Shown here in pieces: positions 38,443 to 47,968 of a stretch of DNA of 64,000 nucleotides. The position numbers and the translations under genes were made by a program. How positions within the stretch are numbered: the first letter of the stretch is position 1; every line of letters starts with the position of its first letter. The notes under the pieces were generated by a model, which was not told the DNA's origin, ran no database searches, and saw only the letters and a program-made list of their open reading frames with translations. The stretch comes from Planctomyces sp. (GTDB lineage Bacteria; Planctomycetota; Planctomycetia; Planctomycetales; Planctomycetaceae), in assembly GCA_005778225.1 (NCBI GenBank), contig SXPC01000293.1:1-64000 (forward strand). Direction: 5' to 3'.

Positions 38443-40539
38443 TCAGTTTGGGTGGACTTCATTGTCACGTGTCTTTCCGGTCTTCTCTTCCTCCAATGAC
38501 TGCATGATCTTCACTTTTGACTTATCGAGACCGTTTCTCTCAGCAGGAGCCTCTGATTTCGATCCGTTCAATTCTTCATACTGTTGACGCAGCCGCAACT
38601 GCTCTTCAACTCGCTTCACCTCAGGATGATCCGGCCCGAAATCTTCTCGCAGTTCAAGCAGCTTCTTTCTCAATTTCTCATTCGGCTTTTCCTTGAACAG
38701 AATCGCACTCAAATCCGTGCGGATGTGCTGCGAGACGGCGTCAAAGCTCCCAAGTGATTTCTCATACGTGATGTACTTCAGTGTCTGGCGATAATGATCC
38801 AGAACCTGCTGATCACGCGGATCACCTGAGGGTGTTTCGTTGAGCTGTTTAGCTTGATAGTCGACAGTTCTCGTCAGTAGATCAATAAACGAGTCATAGG
38901 CTCGATTCCGAATTTGCGTTAACCGATCAGCGGCAACATCGGAATCAACTCGTAACTTCTCTTCAATCGATTTGAGATTGTGTTCCAGTAGGTTGAGAGA
39001 AAGAGAAATCGCATCTTCAATCTGTGTTACAAACCGAGGCTGATCCTTCGAGATCTGCAACTGTAATAATACAGAGCGATTCTTGATGTACTCCTCTGCC
39101 TGGTCTTCGTATGACTGCAAGAGATCAATTACAGAATCTCCAGATGCCGTAACCTGAGATACATTATTTTCATTCGAAGAAGATTCAGCCTGAGCTGGAA
39201 CGAAAGAAACTTCCTTTAACACCTCGCGCTCCTTCAAAACTTCCATATACTCAATTCGAGCGTCCAGGCGATTCAGCTTCGCCTGCTCAACATCACTTGA
39301 CGTGATCCCGCGACGATACAGCTCTTCTTGAGATTTCAACTGCTTTTCCGTTATCGCTACATTCAGTTTTGCACGCTCAAGTTTTAGATCGAGATAAAGT
39401 TGGAATGAGTATTGATCTGGCAGTTGTTGGGTTTCATCTTCCACTGCAGGTTGCATTGAAACACTGTTGCCAGGATTCGATGGGAACAACGAGTTATCAG
39501 ACTTCGACAACTCTTCTTCTGATTGGGTTTCGCTCGGTACACTGCGTTCGACAGGTACGTCATGGGGCGCATGAGTGTTTTGTATGACCGGCGTCGCTGC
39601 GGTCATTTTGACGATCGATGTCACGTTTTCTTCAGAAACGACCTCGTCATCGACTGCTGTTTCCACATTCACTGCCGCCACCCGCCCCTCCGCCTGCCCC
39701 CGATTCCCAATCCCCATTGTCGTCAGCAACAACAACGTCGTCACCGCCAGCGTTCCATAGAAAGTGGTCGAAGACATCACCGGTGCTCCTGTGGGAAGAA
39801 TCGTGATCGGGTCAATCGGCAGCGTGAACGTCGCACCTGAGAGTTCGCCAGTCTGGCAGGTCATCAAGGTTTGATCGATCAGCTGTTCGGGAAGAACAAC
39901 CGCAGCTTCGCTCGAAGGGGTCATCAGGCTGAAGGTCGTGAAAGCCGTCGTGAACGTGACGCCCTGTTTGAGTAGCCGAGCCCGCAGCAGATTTCGGCCT
40001 CTCGCCAGACGTGATTTGATGGTCTGCTCGGTCGTGTTCATCAACTCCGCGGCTGTTTGTCGCGAATGCCCTTCCAGGTACACAAGAACCAGCGACTCCC
40101 GCAAATGCTCCGGCAGCAGATGGAGTTCCTTGTTCAATGTCAGAATCAATTCCTGATGCTCGAGCACTTCGCGATCAGGATACGGCGGTGCTTCGACATG
40201 AACCGGAATCGGTGCATGGGCCCGTTGACGCGACATCATCAGACACGTCCTCACTGTCACACCATAAATCCACATCGCCAGCGACTCTCGTTGACGAATC
40301 TTCTGAGCCTGTTGCGACAACATCAAAAACACCGTCTGAAAAGCATCCGCCCGATCATGCGGCGACGTCAGCAGCTTATGCGTCAGCGAATGCACCAGAC
40401 GTCCATGTCGACGAATAATCGTCTCCAGCGACTTCGCATCCTGACGCTCGACCCACAGCGTTATCAGCTCGCGGTCCGTCGCTGGCGGGATCGAAAAAGT
40501 GGTTGTCGATGCGTCCAAACTCTCGGCCAAATCAGTCAT
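38443..40539 (-). CDS. Membrane-tethered ECF sigma factor with coiled-coil tail
   Basis: 698 aa. Residues 38-105 are sigma region 2 (RHGRLVHSLTHKLL, ADAFQTVFLMLSQQA, ESLAMWIYGVTVRTC) and 128-190 region 4 (LPEHLRESLVLVYLEGHSRQTAAELMNTTEQTIKSRLARGR). A membrane helix (258-277, FYGTLAVTTLLLLTTMGIG) leads to an extracytoplasmic tail of about 400 residues, mostly charged coiled coil (LDLKLERAKLNVAITEKQLKSQEEL). This is the planctomycete ECF01-Gob-like layout. The tail presumably senses an envelope state and holds or releases the sigma part, replacing a separate anti-sigma factor; that is inference. AGGAG is 6 bases before the ATG. It is divergent from its larger paralogue, 193 bases apart. Confidence 0.93.
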   Translation of the reverse strand: MTDLAESLDASTTTFSIPPATDRELITLWVERQDAKSLETIIRRHGRLVHSLTHKLLTSPHDRADAFQTVFLMLSQQAQKIRQRESLAMWIYGVTVRTCLMMSRQRAHAPIPVHVEAPPYPDREVLEHQELILTLNKELHLLPEHLRESLVLVYLEGHSRQTAAELMNTTEQTIKSRLARGRNLLRARLLKQGVTFTTAFTTFSLMTPSSEAAVVLPEQLIDQTLMTCQTGELSGATFTLPIDPITILPTGAPVMSSTTFYGTLAVTTLLLLTTMGIGNRGQAEGRVAAVNVETAVDDEVVSEENVTSIVKMTAATPVIQNTHAPHDVPVERSVPSETQSEEELSKSDNSLFPSNPGNSVSMQPAVEDETQQLPDQYSFQLYLDLKLERAKLNVAITEKQLKSQEELYRRGITSSDVEQAKLNRLDARIEYMEVLKEREVLKEVSFVPAQAESSSNENNVSQVTASGDSVIDLLQSYEDQAEEYIKNRSVLLQLQISKDQPRFVTQIEDAISLSLNLLEHNLKSIEEKLRVDSDVAADRLTQIRNRAYDSFIDLLTRTVDYQAKQLNETPSGDPRDQQVLDHYRQTLKYITYEKSLGSFDAVSQHIRTDLSAILFKEKPNEKLRKKLLELREDFGPDHPEVKRVEEQLRLRQQYEELNGSKSEAPAERNGLDKSKVKIMQSLEEEKTGKTRDNEVHPN

Positions 40540-40732
40540 ACGTCACTCCTGAACTAATAGTGACGTAAACCGCTCGCACGGACCACGCCTTTCCTCCCTC
40601 CCGTCCGTTTTTCCCACAATTCGCAACACATCCTTCCTGCGCCCGTCATGGTTTCAGAAACTCTTCGGAAAACTTCTGAAAATTTGTGGTCCGTCCCGCT
40701 CAAAGCAGTCACCATACTTACAGGAGACTATG

Positions 40733-43700
40733 ATGAACCTGTTTTCGACCACCTTAAAACGCCCTGCCAGACACACCAGCCTGGACGAGGAATCGGCTGC
40801 GGAAGTTCTTCTCTCGAAAGACGTTCCGACCATTCCTCCTCCCACCGACCGCGAACTGTTGACGCTCTGGCTGGAACACAAAGACACCTCCGCGCTGGAA
40901 GCCATTATCAGACGCCACGGACCACTCGTCCGTTCGCTGTCATCGCGTCTGTTGCGTTCGCATCACGAACAAGCCGACGCCTTCCAGACCGTCTTTCTGG
41001 TTGTCTCTCAAAACGCGTCCCGCATTCGCCATCGCGAATCACTCGCCAGTTGGATCTACGGCGTCACAGTGAGGACCTGCCTCATGTTTTCCCGCCAACG
41101 CATCTATGATCCGATCCCCGAGGAAACCGAAGCCCCCTCGTTCCCGCGCCAGGAAGTCCTCGAACACCAGGAACTCGTCCTCACCCTCAACAAAGAACTC
41201 GACCTGCTTCCCTCCCACCTGCGCGAATCACTGGTCCTCGTCTACCTCGAAGGCTATTCCCGACAAGCCGCTGCCGACTTGACGAACACCACCGAACAAA
41301 CCATCAAGTCCCGCTTAGCCCGCGGCCGAAACTTGCTCCGCACCCGCCTGCTGAAACGAGGCGTCACCTTCAGCACCGCCTTCACTCTCTTCAGCGTCAC
41401 AACCACAGCCGACGCAGACCCCCTGACCATCCCCGACCTGCTCCTCAACAAAACCCTCGACACCTGCCAAACCGGCCAACTCCCGTTAACCTTCCCCTCA
41501 GTCCCCCTCGACCCCATTGCCATCGTCCCAACCGGAGTCCCGCTCATGTCCTCAACCACTTTCTACGGCACCCTCGCCGTCGCCACTTTGCTGCTGCTCA
41601 CGACCCTGGGAATGGGAAACCGCGGGAAGGCGGATGGCCAGCAAGCAGTCACTTCAGCGATCGATACCTCGATCAATGAATCAATTCCCGAGATCGTCGA
41701 AATCATCCCTAGCGTGGCCCTCGAACAGCAGTCCGCAACAACGACTCCAGCACCAGCAACTCCTGCAGCCGAGCCCGTCCAACAGACTTCTTTGACGGAG
41801 AAACAGACCCACGATAATCCTCCTTCTTCGTCTCCTGTCAACACCATGGAGTTATCGCTCCTGGATCGCGAAATCGAGCTCTTCAAAGCGGCTGAGAAAG
41901 GGTACCGCGACACGATTAAGAAATTTGAATCGATGTCGATGGATCAGCTCATTGAGTTCTACAAAGACAAGGGGGTAGAGCCAGAGCAAGGACGCAAATC
42001 CTATCTCGATTTCTCGAATCACCGATTAGCACTCTGTACTGATCATCTCGCAGACCTGGAAGACCGCCGTCAAAAATTAATCGACGCTTCAAAGAACTAT
42101 TCTGCTGTCGCAATTGATCTTATTGCCGAGGAAGCAAAACTGCGCCTGCAACTCGATGCGGCGTTGGCCGAATATGAACAACTATTAGACCGTCGCTTGC
42201 GGATCGTTGGATACCACGTTCTAAAGAAGGACATTCTTGGAAATCTTCCTGGCGAACATCTTGTCCCGCACATTGACGAGAAAACGGCCGAACTGAAAAT
42301 CGAGATGCCTGAGTTGCAGGCCAAAATCATCGACTTGACCCAACGACACGCCCAAGTCAAAGCCAAACTCAACGCCCCCGTAGGGTCCGCTGTGCGGACC
42401 GTCGGACCACCCACGACTCCCATTGCTCCGCCCGCCGTCGCCGACGTCGATCTCTCCCCCAATCCCATCAATCTCCAACCCGCTCCCAACTTGCCACCCC
42501 TCAAGCAACACGAACAGTCTCTCCTCGACCTGAAAGTCGAACGAGCTGAACTCAACGAGAAGTACGCTCGTGAACTCGCCGAATCCGAAGTCACCCTTGA
42601 GGAACGCAATGTCGTTCAACTCAAGTTCCTCGATGCCAAGATCGCGCTGCAGGAAGCATTGCTGGAGCGTGAACGGTTTGGGGTGGAGCAGGTAGCGGAG
42701 TTACCGTTGAAGAGCGGGATTCAAAGTGAGTTGAGCGAGACTGGAGAAGATCAAACCAAGGAGTCACTCTCTCACACCGATACCCTGATCATGGATCTGC
42801 GTCGCGTTCAAGAGAACTATAAACATCTTGCAAAAGAGGAAGCACACAAACCGTATCCTGATAATGCTAATGCTGGCACCTTTAAAGGGATGGCAGAAAT
42901 CTACGAAAAGAAGATCCAAAAGCTGATCACAGAACAAATTCATAAAGACGATTTGCCTTTAGCAGAGCTAGAACCTTGTCGGATAAGTTTTGCGTCGACG
43001 TTTCGTGGTTGCCGTATGAACTATCTTGATGCAAATGGATTGAAACGTAGCATCATTTTTGATCAGGGAGGCTCGTACACACCACTTCGACTGGGAGTTG
43101 GTCGTCATCAAATCGAGCTGATTTTTGATGAGCAACAGTTTTGGCCTTCCGAGCCTCAACGGTTTCCTGGAACTTTGGAGTTATTTGATTTAGGTACAGA
43201 GGACTCGAAATATCGATACTGCGTATTCGATGCTGAACTTACGAAGAAGCTAATTGAGGGCGAGATCGCAACTGCCACGATGTTTTTCTGGGTGTCTCAA
43301 GATTCTCAGAATACTGAAAACAAATTTAACGTCAGCGTCTGCGAAGCGTTGTCTCCAGGGCAGTCCGAAGAAGATGTTCTGAAGGAAATCGAGTCACAAA
43401 ATGGCAAACTCCTTGCCGTTCTGCGTCTCAATGAGCGCTTGAACAAACTCAACCCACCTCGTGATTTTGGGAATAAGGAATTGCAGAGTGAGCAGGCAGA
43501 GAACTCGACACCGGCGCCTGCACCAAAGACTCCAGAAACGCCGTCCTCAACAGACAAATCCGTTTCAGAAACCCCTCCAGTCGATCTAGCCAAACAAGCA
43601 GAATTTGCCCAGCTCAAGACTCGTTATCGCCATCTCATCGAAGAATACCGTCAGCATCGGCTTGAACTGATAGAGGTTCAGCGCAACCAATTCTTTCCGA

Positions 43701-45643
43701 ATGCAATGCCGACACGCGAAGACGATCAAGCGGAGCAAAAGGCGAAGATTGTTTCTTATCTGGAAAACGAGCTGCGAAAAATTGAAAGCTATTATCATGA
43801 GCAAACGTCGGGTGAACTATCAGAACTTCGGCAGAAAGTGCTGGAGCAAATCAAGGTTCAGATCATTTCTGACATCAGCAAATTGGAATCTTACGTTGTC
43901 AAATTAGAGATTGAAACGATCAAAGGCCCTGTCGAAGGTCATCAAGTCGAACACTTTCAGAAAGCGATTGAGTTCTCACAACAACAGCTCGCAAAGATTC
44001 AAGAAGAACTCAAAGCAAGTTCGTTTACTGCTGCACATGCAAACGGTACAGCTACTTCGCCTCCAAGCGAGTCATTAGGGAAGGCCGATGAAAGACCAGC
44101 AGATCAACAGACACAGCCACTGGCAACGTCAGTTGAGAAACCGCTTGCTGAAGACGAATTGAATATTCTGATCGACTTTCCCGTTCCAGCCGACATCGAA
44201 ATTCGACGGAGTGATCGGGTTGCAGGTAGCCCCGATAATCCGTTTAAGACGGAGTCTGGAAAGCCGGTCCCGCTTAAGCCCGGAGTCTATGATGTGGAAA
44301 TCTATGTTAAAAAATTCGATCCCAAACTTCACTATTACATGGAGTTGTCGTTAACGCCCGATCTTATTTTCACCAAGTCGATCGCCAGGATAGATTCACT
44401 TCCCATCATTGTTTCCGAGAAAGATCTGATCGCTCTACACAATAGCCTGGGATCCATCACACGCGGTTATGCGATCTCCACTTCCTCGATGAGACCTGAT
44501 TCGGGATATACGGTCGACTATGTGGGAGTCGATTCTGCAGGGAAATTAAACATCGACGCATCCAGGATTGGCCTTGCTTACACCAGGTTGTCGCGTCTAA
44601 CGAGTGGCAAGTCTCCCGAGACACCAGCAACCGAGTCAACTAAGCCCACTGAACCGCAGCCGGAGAATCCGTCGTCCTCAGTGACTCCCCCCATTACCAC
44701 TCCCAAAACCCTCGGCGTCAAATTCTCCAACGATTTCAACGCCAAACTCACTTTCGACAAACTCACGCTTCCCGAACCCAATACGGGAGTACCTCAGCCC
44801 ATTCCAGCGGGCGTTCATCCGGTCACGCTCACTTACAAATCATCCGACAACAATCAGACCTTCTCCCAGCCACTGATTCTGGAAGTTCTGCCGGAAATTA
44901 ACGAACTCGATATGGGCGAACTTTCAGGCGACTTTCAATTAACTCTTGATAACCTCGCGCTGATGCAAAAGGGACTCTTCGGCCAGGCCCTCGTTGCCTA
45001 CGACAGACCCAACAACCGCATCACCGCCAGCGGCCGCGTTGGATCAGGAGCATTGGTTTCCCAGATTAATACGATCGTTGATCTGGAAACCATTCGCGCG
45101 GGAGCCAAAGACTTTAATTCCAATCTGCGAACTTTCGGCCGGGACCCTCAACAACGCGGTCACATCGTCGCGATTCTTTATTCGCCCGACTACGACAAGA
45201 ACGTCAAGTTCCGGCATGAATACTACTCACCGGGGCGTATAGGGGGGCGAGGGGGATTTTCCGGTCGGACGAATTTGACGCTTCTGACTCCTGACGGCAT
45301 CCCTGAGGTTGGGAGCGACGTCGAATTGTTCTATGTGAATGCCGATGCGTCGTCTATCGACGAACTTCGGATCGTCGCCGCTGGTCAGAAGAATGCGCCC
45401 GTTACGCAACAGTTTAATATCGGCGAAATCACCGCCAATGAAATCTATCTTTCACAGAGCGATCGGAACATTGAATCGCTACAGCCAAATCCGAACACTT
45501 CGCCGCTACATCCTCTCTCGCGGTCGTTCTTTTTCCAACAGGCACGCGACCAAGATCTCATCCTCGTCCCCAAAGACAAATACACCCCGGACACCCTCAG
45601 CACAGAAATCTGGAACAAACTCCACCCACCAGCCAAAGATTAG
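40733..45643 (+). CDS. Giant membrane-tethered ECF sigma factor (about 1636 aa)
   Basis: Paralogue of the divergent 698-aa gene; the first 300 residues align almost without gaps (region 2 about 58-122, region 4 about 148-210, membrane helix 276-296, STTFYGTLAVATLLLLTTLGMGNRG). The start at 40733 has AGGAG 6 bases upstream; an ATG one codon earlier is too close. The 1340-residue exterior tail alternates coiled coils, Pro/Thr-rich linkers and three beta-rich modules (about 740-860, 1135-1300, 1320-1637). Codons near residue 550 (42379-42402) are a REP-type palindrome read through as VGSAVRTVG inside a linker. This is far larger than ECF factors usually are. It is likely a direct envelope-to-transcription sensor. 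It overlaps the next, convergent gene by 4 bases. Confidence 0.92.
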   Translation: MNLFSTTLKRPARHTSLDEESAAEVLLSKDVPTIPPPTDRELLTLWLEHKDTSALEAIIRRHGPLVRSLSSRLLRSHHEQADAFQTVFLVVSQNASRIRHRESLASWIYGVTVRTCLMFSRQRIYDPIPEETEAPSFPRQEVLEHQELVLTLNKELDLLPSHLRESLVLVYLEGYSRQAAADLTNTTEQTIKSRLARGRNLLRTRLLKRGVTFSTAFTLFSVTTTADADPLTIPDLLLNKTLDTCQTGQLPLTFPSVPLDPIAIVPTGVPLMSSTTFYGTLAVATLLLLTTLGMGNRGKADGQQAVTSAIDTSINESIPEIVEIIPSVALEQQSATTTPAPATPAAEPVQQTSLTEKQTHDNPPSSSPVNTMELSLLDREIELFKAAEKGYRDTIKKFESMSMDQLIEFYKDKGVEPEQGRKSYLDFSNHRLALCTDHLADLEDRRQKLIDASKNYSAVAIDLIAEEAKLRLQLDAALAEYEQLLDRRLRIVGYHVLKKDILGNLPGEHLVPHIDEKTAELKIEMPELQAKIIDLTQRHAQVKAKLNAPVGSAVRTVGPPTTPIAPPAVADVDLSPNPINLQPAPNLPPLKQHEQSLLDLKVERAELNEKYARELAESEVTLEERNVVQLKFLDAKIALQEALLERERFGVEQVAELPLKSGIQSELSETGEDQTKESLSHTDTLIMDLRRVQENYKHLAKEEAHKPYPDNANAGTFKGMAEIYEKKIQKLITEQIHKDDLPLAELEPCRISFASTFRGCRMNYLDANGLKRSIIFDQGGSYTPLRLGVGRHQIELIFDEQQFWPSEPQRFPGTLELFDLGTEDSKYRYCVFDAELTKKLIEGEIATATMFFWVSQDSQNTENKFNVSVCEALSPGQSEEDVLKEIESQNGKLLAVLRLNERLNKLNPPRDFGNKELQSEQAENSTPAPAPKTPETPSSTDKSVSETPPVDLAKQAEFAQLKTRYRHLIEEYRQHRLELIEVQRNQFFPNAMPTREDDQAEQKAKIVSYLENELRKIESYYHEQTSGELSELRQKVLEQIKVQIISDISKLESYVVKLEIETIKGPVEGHQVEHFQKAIEFSQQQLAKIQEELKASSFTAAHANGTATSPPSESLGKADERPADQQTQPLATSVEKPLAEDELNILIDFPVPADIEIRRSDRVAGSPDNPFKTESGKPVPLKPGVYDVEIYVKKFDPKLHYYMELSLTPDLIFTKSIARIDSLPIIVSEKDLIALHNSLGSITRGYAISTSSMRPDSGYTVDYVGVDSAGKLNIDASRIGLAYTRLSRLTSGKSPETPATESTKPTEPQPENPSSSVTPPITTPKTLGVKFSNDFNAKLTFDKLTLPEPNTGVPQPIPAGVHPVTLTYKSSDNNQTFSQPLILEVLPEINELDMGELSGDFQLTLDNLALMQKGLFGQALVAYDRPNNRITASGRVGSGALVSQINTIVDLETIRAGAKDFNSNLRTFGRDPQQRGHIVAILYSPDYDKNVKFRHEYYSPGRIGGRGGFSGRTNLTLLTPDGIPEVGSDVELFYVNADASSIDELRIVAAGQKNAPVTQQFNIGEITANEIYLSQSDRNIESLQPNPNTSPLHPLSRSFFFQQARDQDLILVPKDKYTPDTLSTEIWNKLHPPAKD
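42379..42402 (+). repeat. REP-type palindrome inside the giant sigma-factor gene
   Basis: These 24 bases are identical to 62426-62449, which lie in a REPIN-like intergenic element: a GTAG head then GGTCCGC-TGT-GCGGACC. Here the unit is single and in frame, coding for VGSAVRTVG in a proline-rich linker between coiled coils. Confidence 0.9.
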
Positions 45644-45867
45644 CGCAACTCTTTCCCACAATACTGACACGTTGTCCTTTCCGACGACGTCTCCTTCCCG
45701 CAATGCCAGCAGTTCAGCCTCGCTTGTTTCTGGCTCAGGTCAGTCACCATTTCCATCGTCTGTGAACCCAGCCACAGATACAGCGGCACGCCGATCACCA
45801 GCAGGCCGACAAAGCTGCCGCCGATCACCGCGATCCAGTACAAGAAGCTCCATGCTCCCAACATCAT
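45640..45867 (-). CDS. Small membrane protein with C-terminal zinc ribbon
   Basis: 75 aa. One or two hydrophobic segments (residues 4-32, FLYWIAVIGGSFVGLLVIGVPLYLWL) followed by a short cytoplasmic or periplasmic part ending in a zinc ribbon, CWHCGKE then CQYCGKELR 10 residues later. The four cysteines are well placed to bind one zinc. AGGTGA precedes ATG 45867. Its last codons overlap the end of the giant sigma gene on the other strand by 4 bases, which argues for an ordinary compact gene rather than noise. Role unknown. Confidence 0.75.
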   Translation of the reverse strand: MMLGAWSFLYWIAVIGGSFVGLLVIGVPLYLWLGSQTMEMVTDLSQKQARLNCWHCGKETSSERTTCQYCGKELR

Positions 45868-46066
45868 TCACCTGCGTCATTCATCTCGGAAGATACTTCA
45901 CGCGTCTATTATATGCACGACAGGGGAGTCAAAACACAACCCTTTCCCCATTCCTTCTCCGCGACACACCCGAATTGCACGTGAATTTCCGGCCCAAACA
46001 AATTCCTTACCCAACAGCGCTACTTCCTCTTCTCAGCCCGCTTCACGCCGGATAAAGTGAGCGGCT

Positions 46067-47143
46067 ATGACCACCTCGACCGTCCCCACCACGCCCACGC
46101 TTGCGCCCCCCATTGTCCAGCCAAGAGTTCTCTTCGGCATGGTTTGCGGGTTGCTCGCGGCCCTCTGCTACGGCAGTTCCAACGTCTGCCAGCGCTTCAT
46201 CGCCGCAGAGCGGGCCGACGTCAGCTGGGCGATCTTCGTCTGTATGTTCAAGCTGCTGCCTCTCCTGATGATGGGTATCGCCGGCATGCTCTGGGCAAAA
46301 TCCCAGGGACGCCCGATCAAGACCACCCGCCGCATCATGATCACCATGTTCTTCGCCGGACTCGTCATGCAATGGCCCGGCAACATCCTCATCCAGCTCG
46401 GCATGAGCTACTGCGGACTCGCCGTTTCCGTGCCGTTGTGCTTTGCCTTCATCCTGATCTCGGGCTCTCTGTTCGGAAAATGGATCCTCGGCGAAGGCAT
46501 TTCAAAACGCTCGATCCTCTCTCAAGGCGTCCTCGTCATCGCAACCGGCCTGCTCGCCATCGGCGCTCCTCAAGCCGTCGACTCCGTCGCGGGCACCACC
46601 TCAACAGCCAGCATCGCGTTTGGCATCACCGTCACGATCATCTCCGGCATCGCCTTCGGCTACGTCGCAGTCCCCATGCGTGAAGCCGTCAAAGACAACG
46701 GCTCTGTCTCTGCTTCCATGGCCATGATGGCCGCGGCGGGGGTACTGAGCTGCGGCGTTGTCAGCTGTTTCACCATGACACCACAAGCCCTCTCCGATAT
46801 CAACATGACCTCCTGGTCAGCCATCATCGGGCAAGGCGTTCTGACCGGCGTCGCCTACATCTTCATCAGCCTCGCTTTCGCCAACCTCAGCGTCATACAG
46901 GCCAACATCGTTAACGCCTCCCAGATCGCCCTCGCAGCCCTCGGCGGTGTCCTCGTCTTCCACGAACCCGCCACAATCTGGCTGCAACTCGGCACAGTCC
47001 TCAACATCCTCGGCTTAGTCAGCATGGACCACAAAGCCCCCGAAGAAGCCACCCCCGCAGAACTCAACGCCGTCGAAGCCATCGAAGCCTGGCCTAACCA
47101 CCCCGAATCAGCCCTAGTCCACCAGACCGCCGAGGTGGCTTAG
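46067..47143 (+). CDS. DMT-superfamily transporter (EamA/RhaT-like)
   Basis: 358 aa with ten predicted helices in two five-helix halves, beginning VLFGMVCGLLAALCYGSSNVCQRF and, in the second half, IAFGITVTIISGIAFGYVAV and VLTGVAYIFISLAFANLSVIQANIVNASQIALAALGG, the last being the EamA end signature (VFHEP). DMT exporters carry amino acids, sugars or metabolites; the first half has some likeness to rhamnose permeases, but substrate is unsettled. An acidic tail ends 6 bases before birA, so the two are very probably one transcript. Confidence 0.88.
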   Translation: MTTSTVPTTPTLAPPIVQPRVLFGMVCGLLAALCYGSSNVCQRFIAAERADVSWAIFVCMFKLLPLLMMGIAGMLWAKSQGRPIKTTRRIMITMFFAGLVMQWPGNILIQLGMSYCGLAVSVPLCFAFILISGSLFGKWILGEGISKRSILSQGVLVIATGLLAIGAPQAVDSVAGTTSTASIAFGITVTIISGIAFGYVAVPMREAVKDNGSVSASMAMMAAAGVLSCGVVSCFTMTPQALSDINMTSWSAIIGQGVLTGVAYIFISLAFANLSVIQANIVNASQIALAALGGVLVFHEPATIWLQLGTVLNILGLVSMDHKAPEEATPAELNAVEAIEAWPNHPESALVHQTAEVA

Positions 47144-47149
47144 ACGTCC

Positions 47150-47914
47150 ATGCAAATCCCCGTCTGGCGTGAAACGCTCCCCGAAATCGATAGCACCAAC
47201 ACGTACTGCCTGACCGCTCTTCGAAACAAGCATCCCGTCAATCTCCCCTGGCTGGTCGTTGGCGAGAAGCAAACCGCCGGTCGTGGACGCGGCGAAAATC
47301 GCTGGTTCGCAGGCAATGGGGCGCTGACGTTTTCACTTGTCATCAGCCCCGCCGACTTCGACCTCAAGTCAGACACTCTGGGCCTACTCTCCCTCTCAAC
47401 CGGTGTCGCCATTTGCGAAGCCCTCGAAAGCTTCTACGGACAACTCTCTCTCAAAGTGAAGTGGCCCAACGACGTCTACCTCAACGCGAAGAAGCTCGCT
47501 GGCATCCTCATCGAATCGGCCCACGGCCCCGAAGGCCCTCTCGTCATCGGCGTCGGCATCAACACTCACAACTCCCTATTGAACGCCCCTGTCGACGTCC
47601 AGCAACGCGCCATCAGCCTCGGGGACGTCCTCACAGATCTCGACTCGAACGACACTCTCGTCGACACCATCACCCAACGCATGCTGCAAAGCTATTTAGC
47701 ACTCGGCCAGTCACCTGCCGAGACGTCGGAATCTCTCCGAGACCGCTTCCAGTCACGTTCCTACCTCGACCGACTCGACGTCACCATCACCACCGGAGAA
47801 ACGATTCACCAGGGCATTTGCATCGGCATCGACACACGCGGCGGCCTCATCCTCCAAACCCCCGCCGGCACGAAAACCCATTACGCCGGCACCGTCCGCC
47901 TTAGAAGCGAATAG
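47150..47914 (+). CDS. birA: Biotin-[acetyl-CoA-carboxylase] ligase
   Basis: 254 aa. It activates biotin as biotinyl-AMP and attaches it to the carrier protein of biotin enzymes. Motifs: EIDSTNTYCL, TAGRGRGENRWFAGNGALTFS (GRGRG adenylate loop), LKVKWPNDVYLNAKKLAGILIE (KWPND with the binding Lys) and VIGVGINTH. A C-terminal SH3-like domain ends the protein (GICIGIDTRGGLILQT). The N-terminal helix-turn-helix of the E. coli repressor form is absent, so this is the ligase-only type. It follows a DMT transporter by 6 bases. Confidence 0.95.
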   Translation: MQIPVWRETLPEIDSTNTYCLTALRNKHPVNLPWLVVGEKQTAGRGRGENRWFAGNGALTFSLVISPADFDLKSDTLGLLSLSTGVAICEALESFYGQLSLKVKWPNDVYLNAKKLAGILIESAHGPEGPLVIGVGINTHNSLLNAPVDVQQRAISLGDVLTDLDSNDTLVDTITQRMLQSYLALGQSPAETSESLRDRFQSRSYLDRLDVTITTGETIHQGICIGIDTRGGLILQTPAGTKTHYAGTVRLRSE

Positions 47915-47968
47915 TCTCAACAGAGCCGCGACCGACAGAGAGCGCACCTATTCGCAACGACGCAACCT

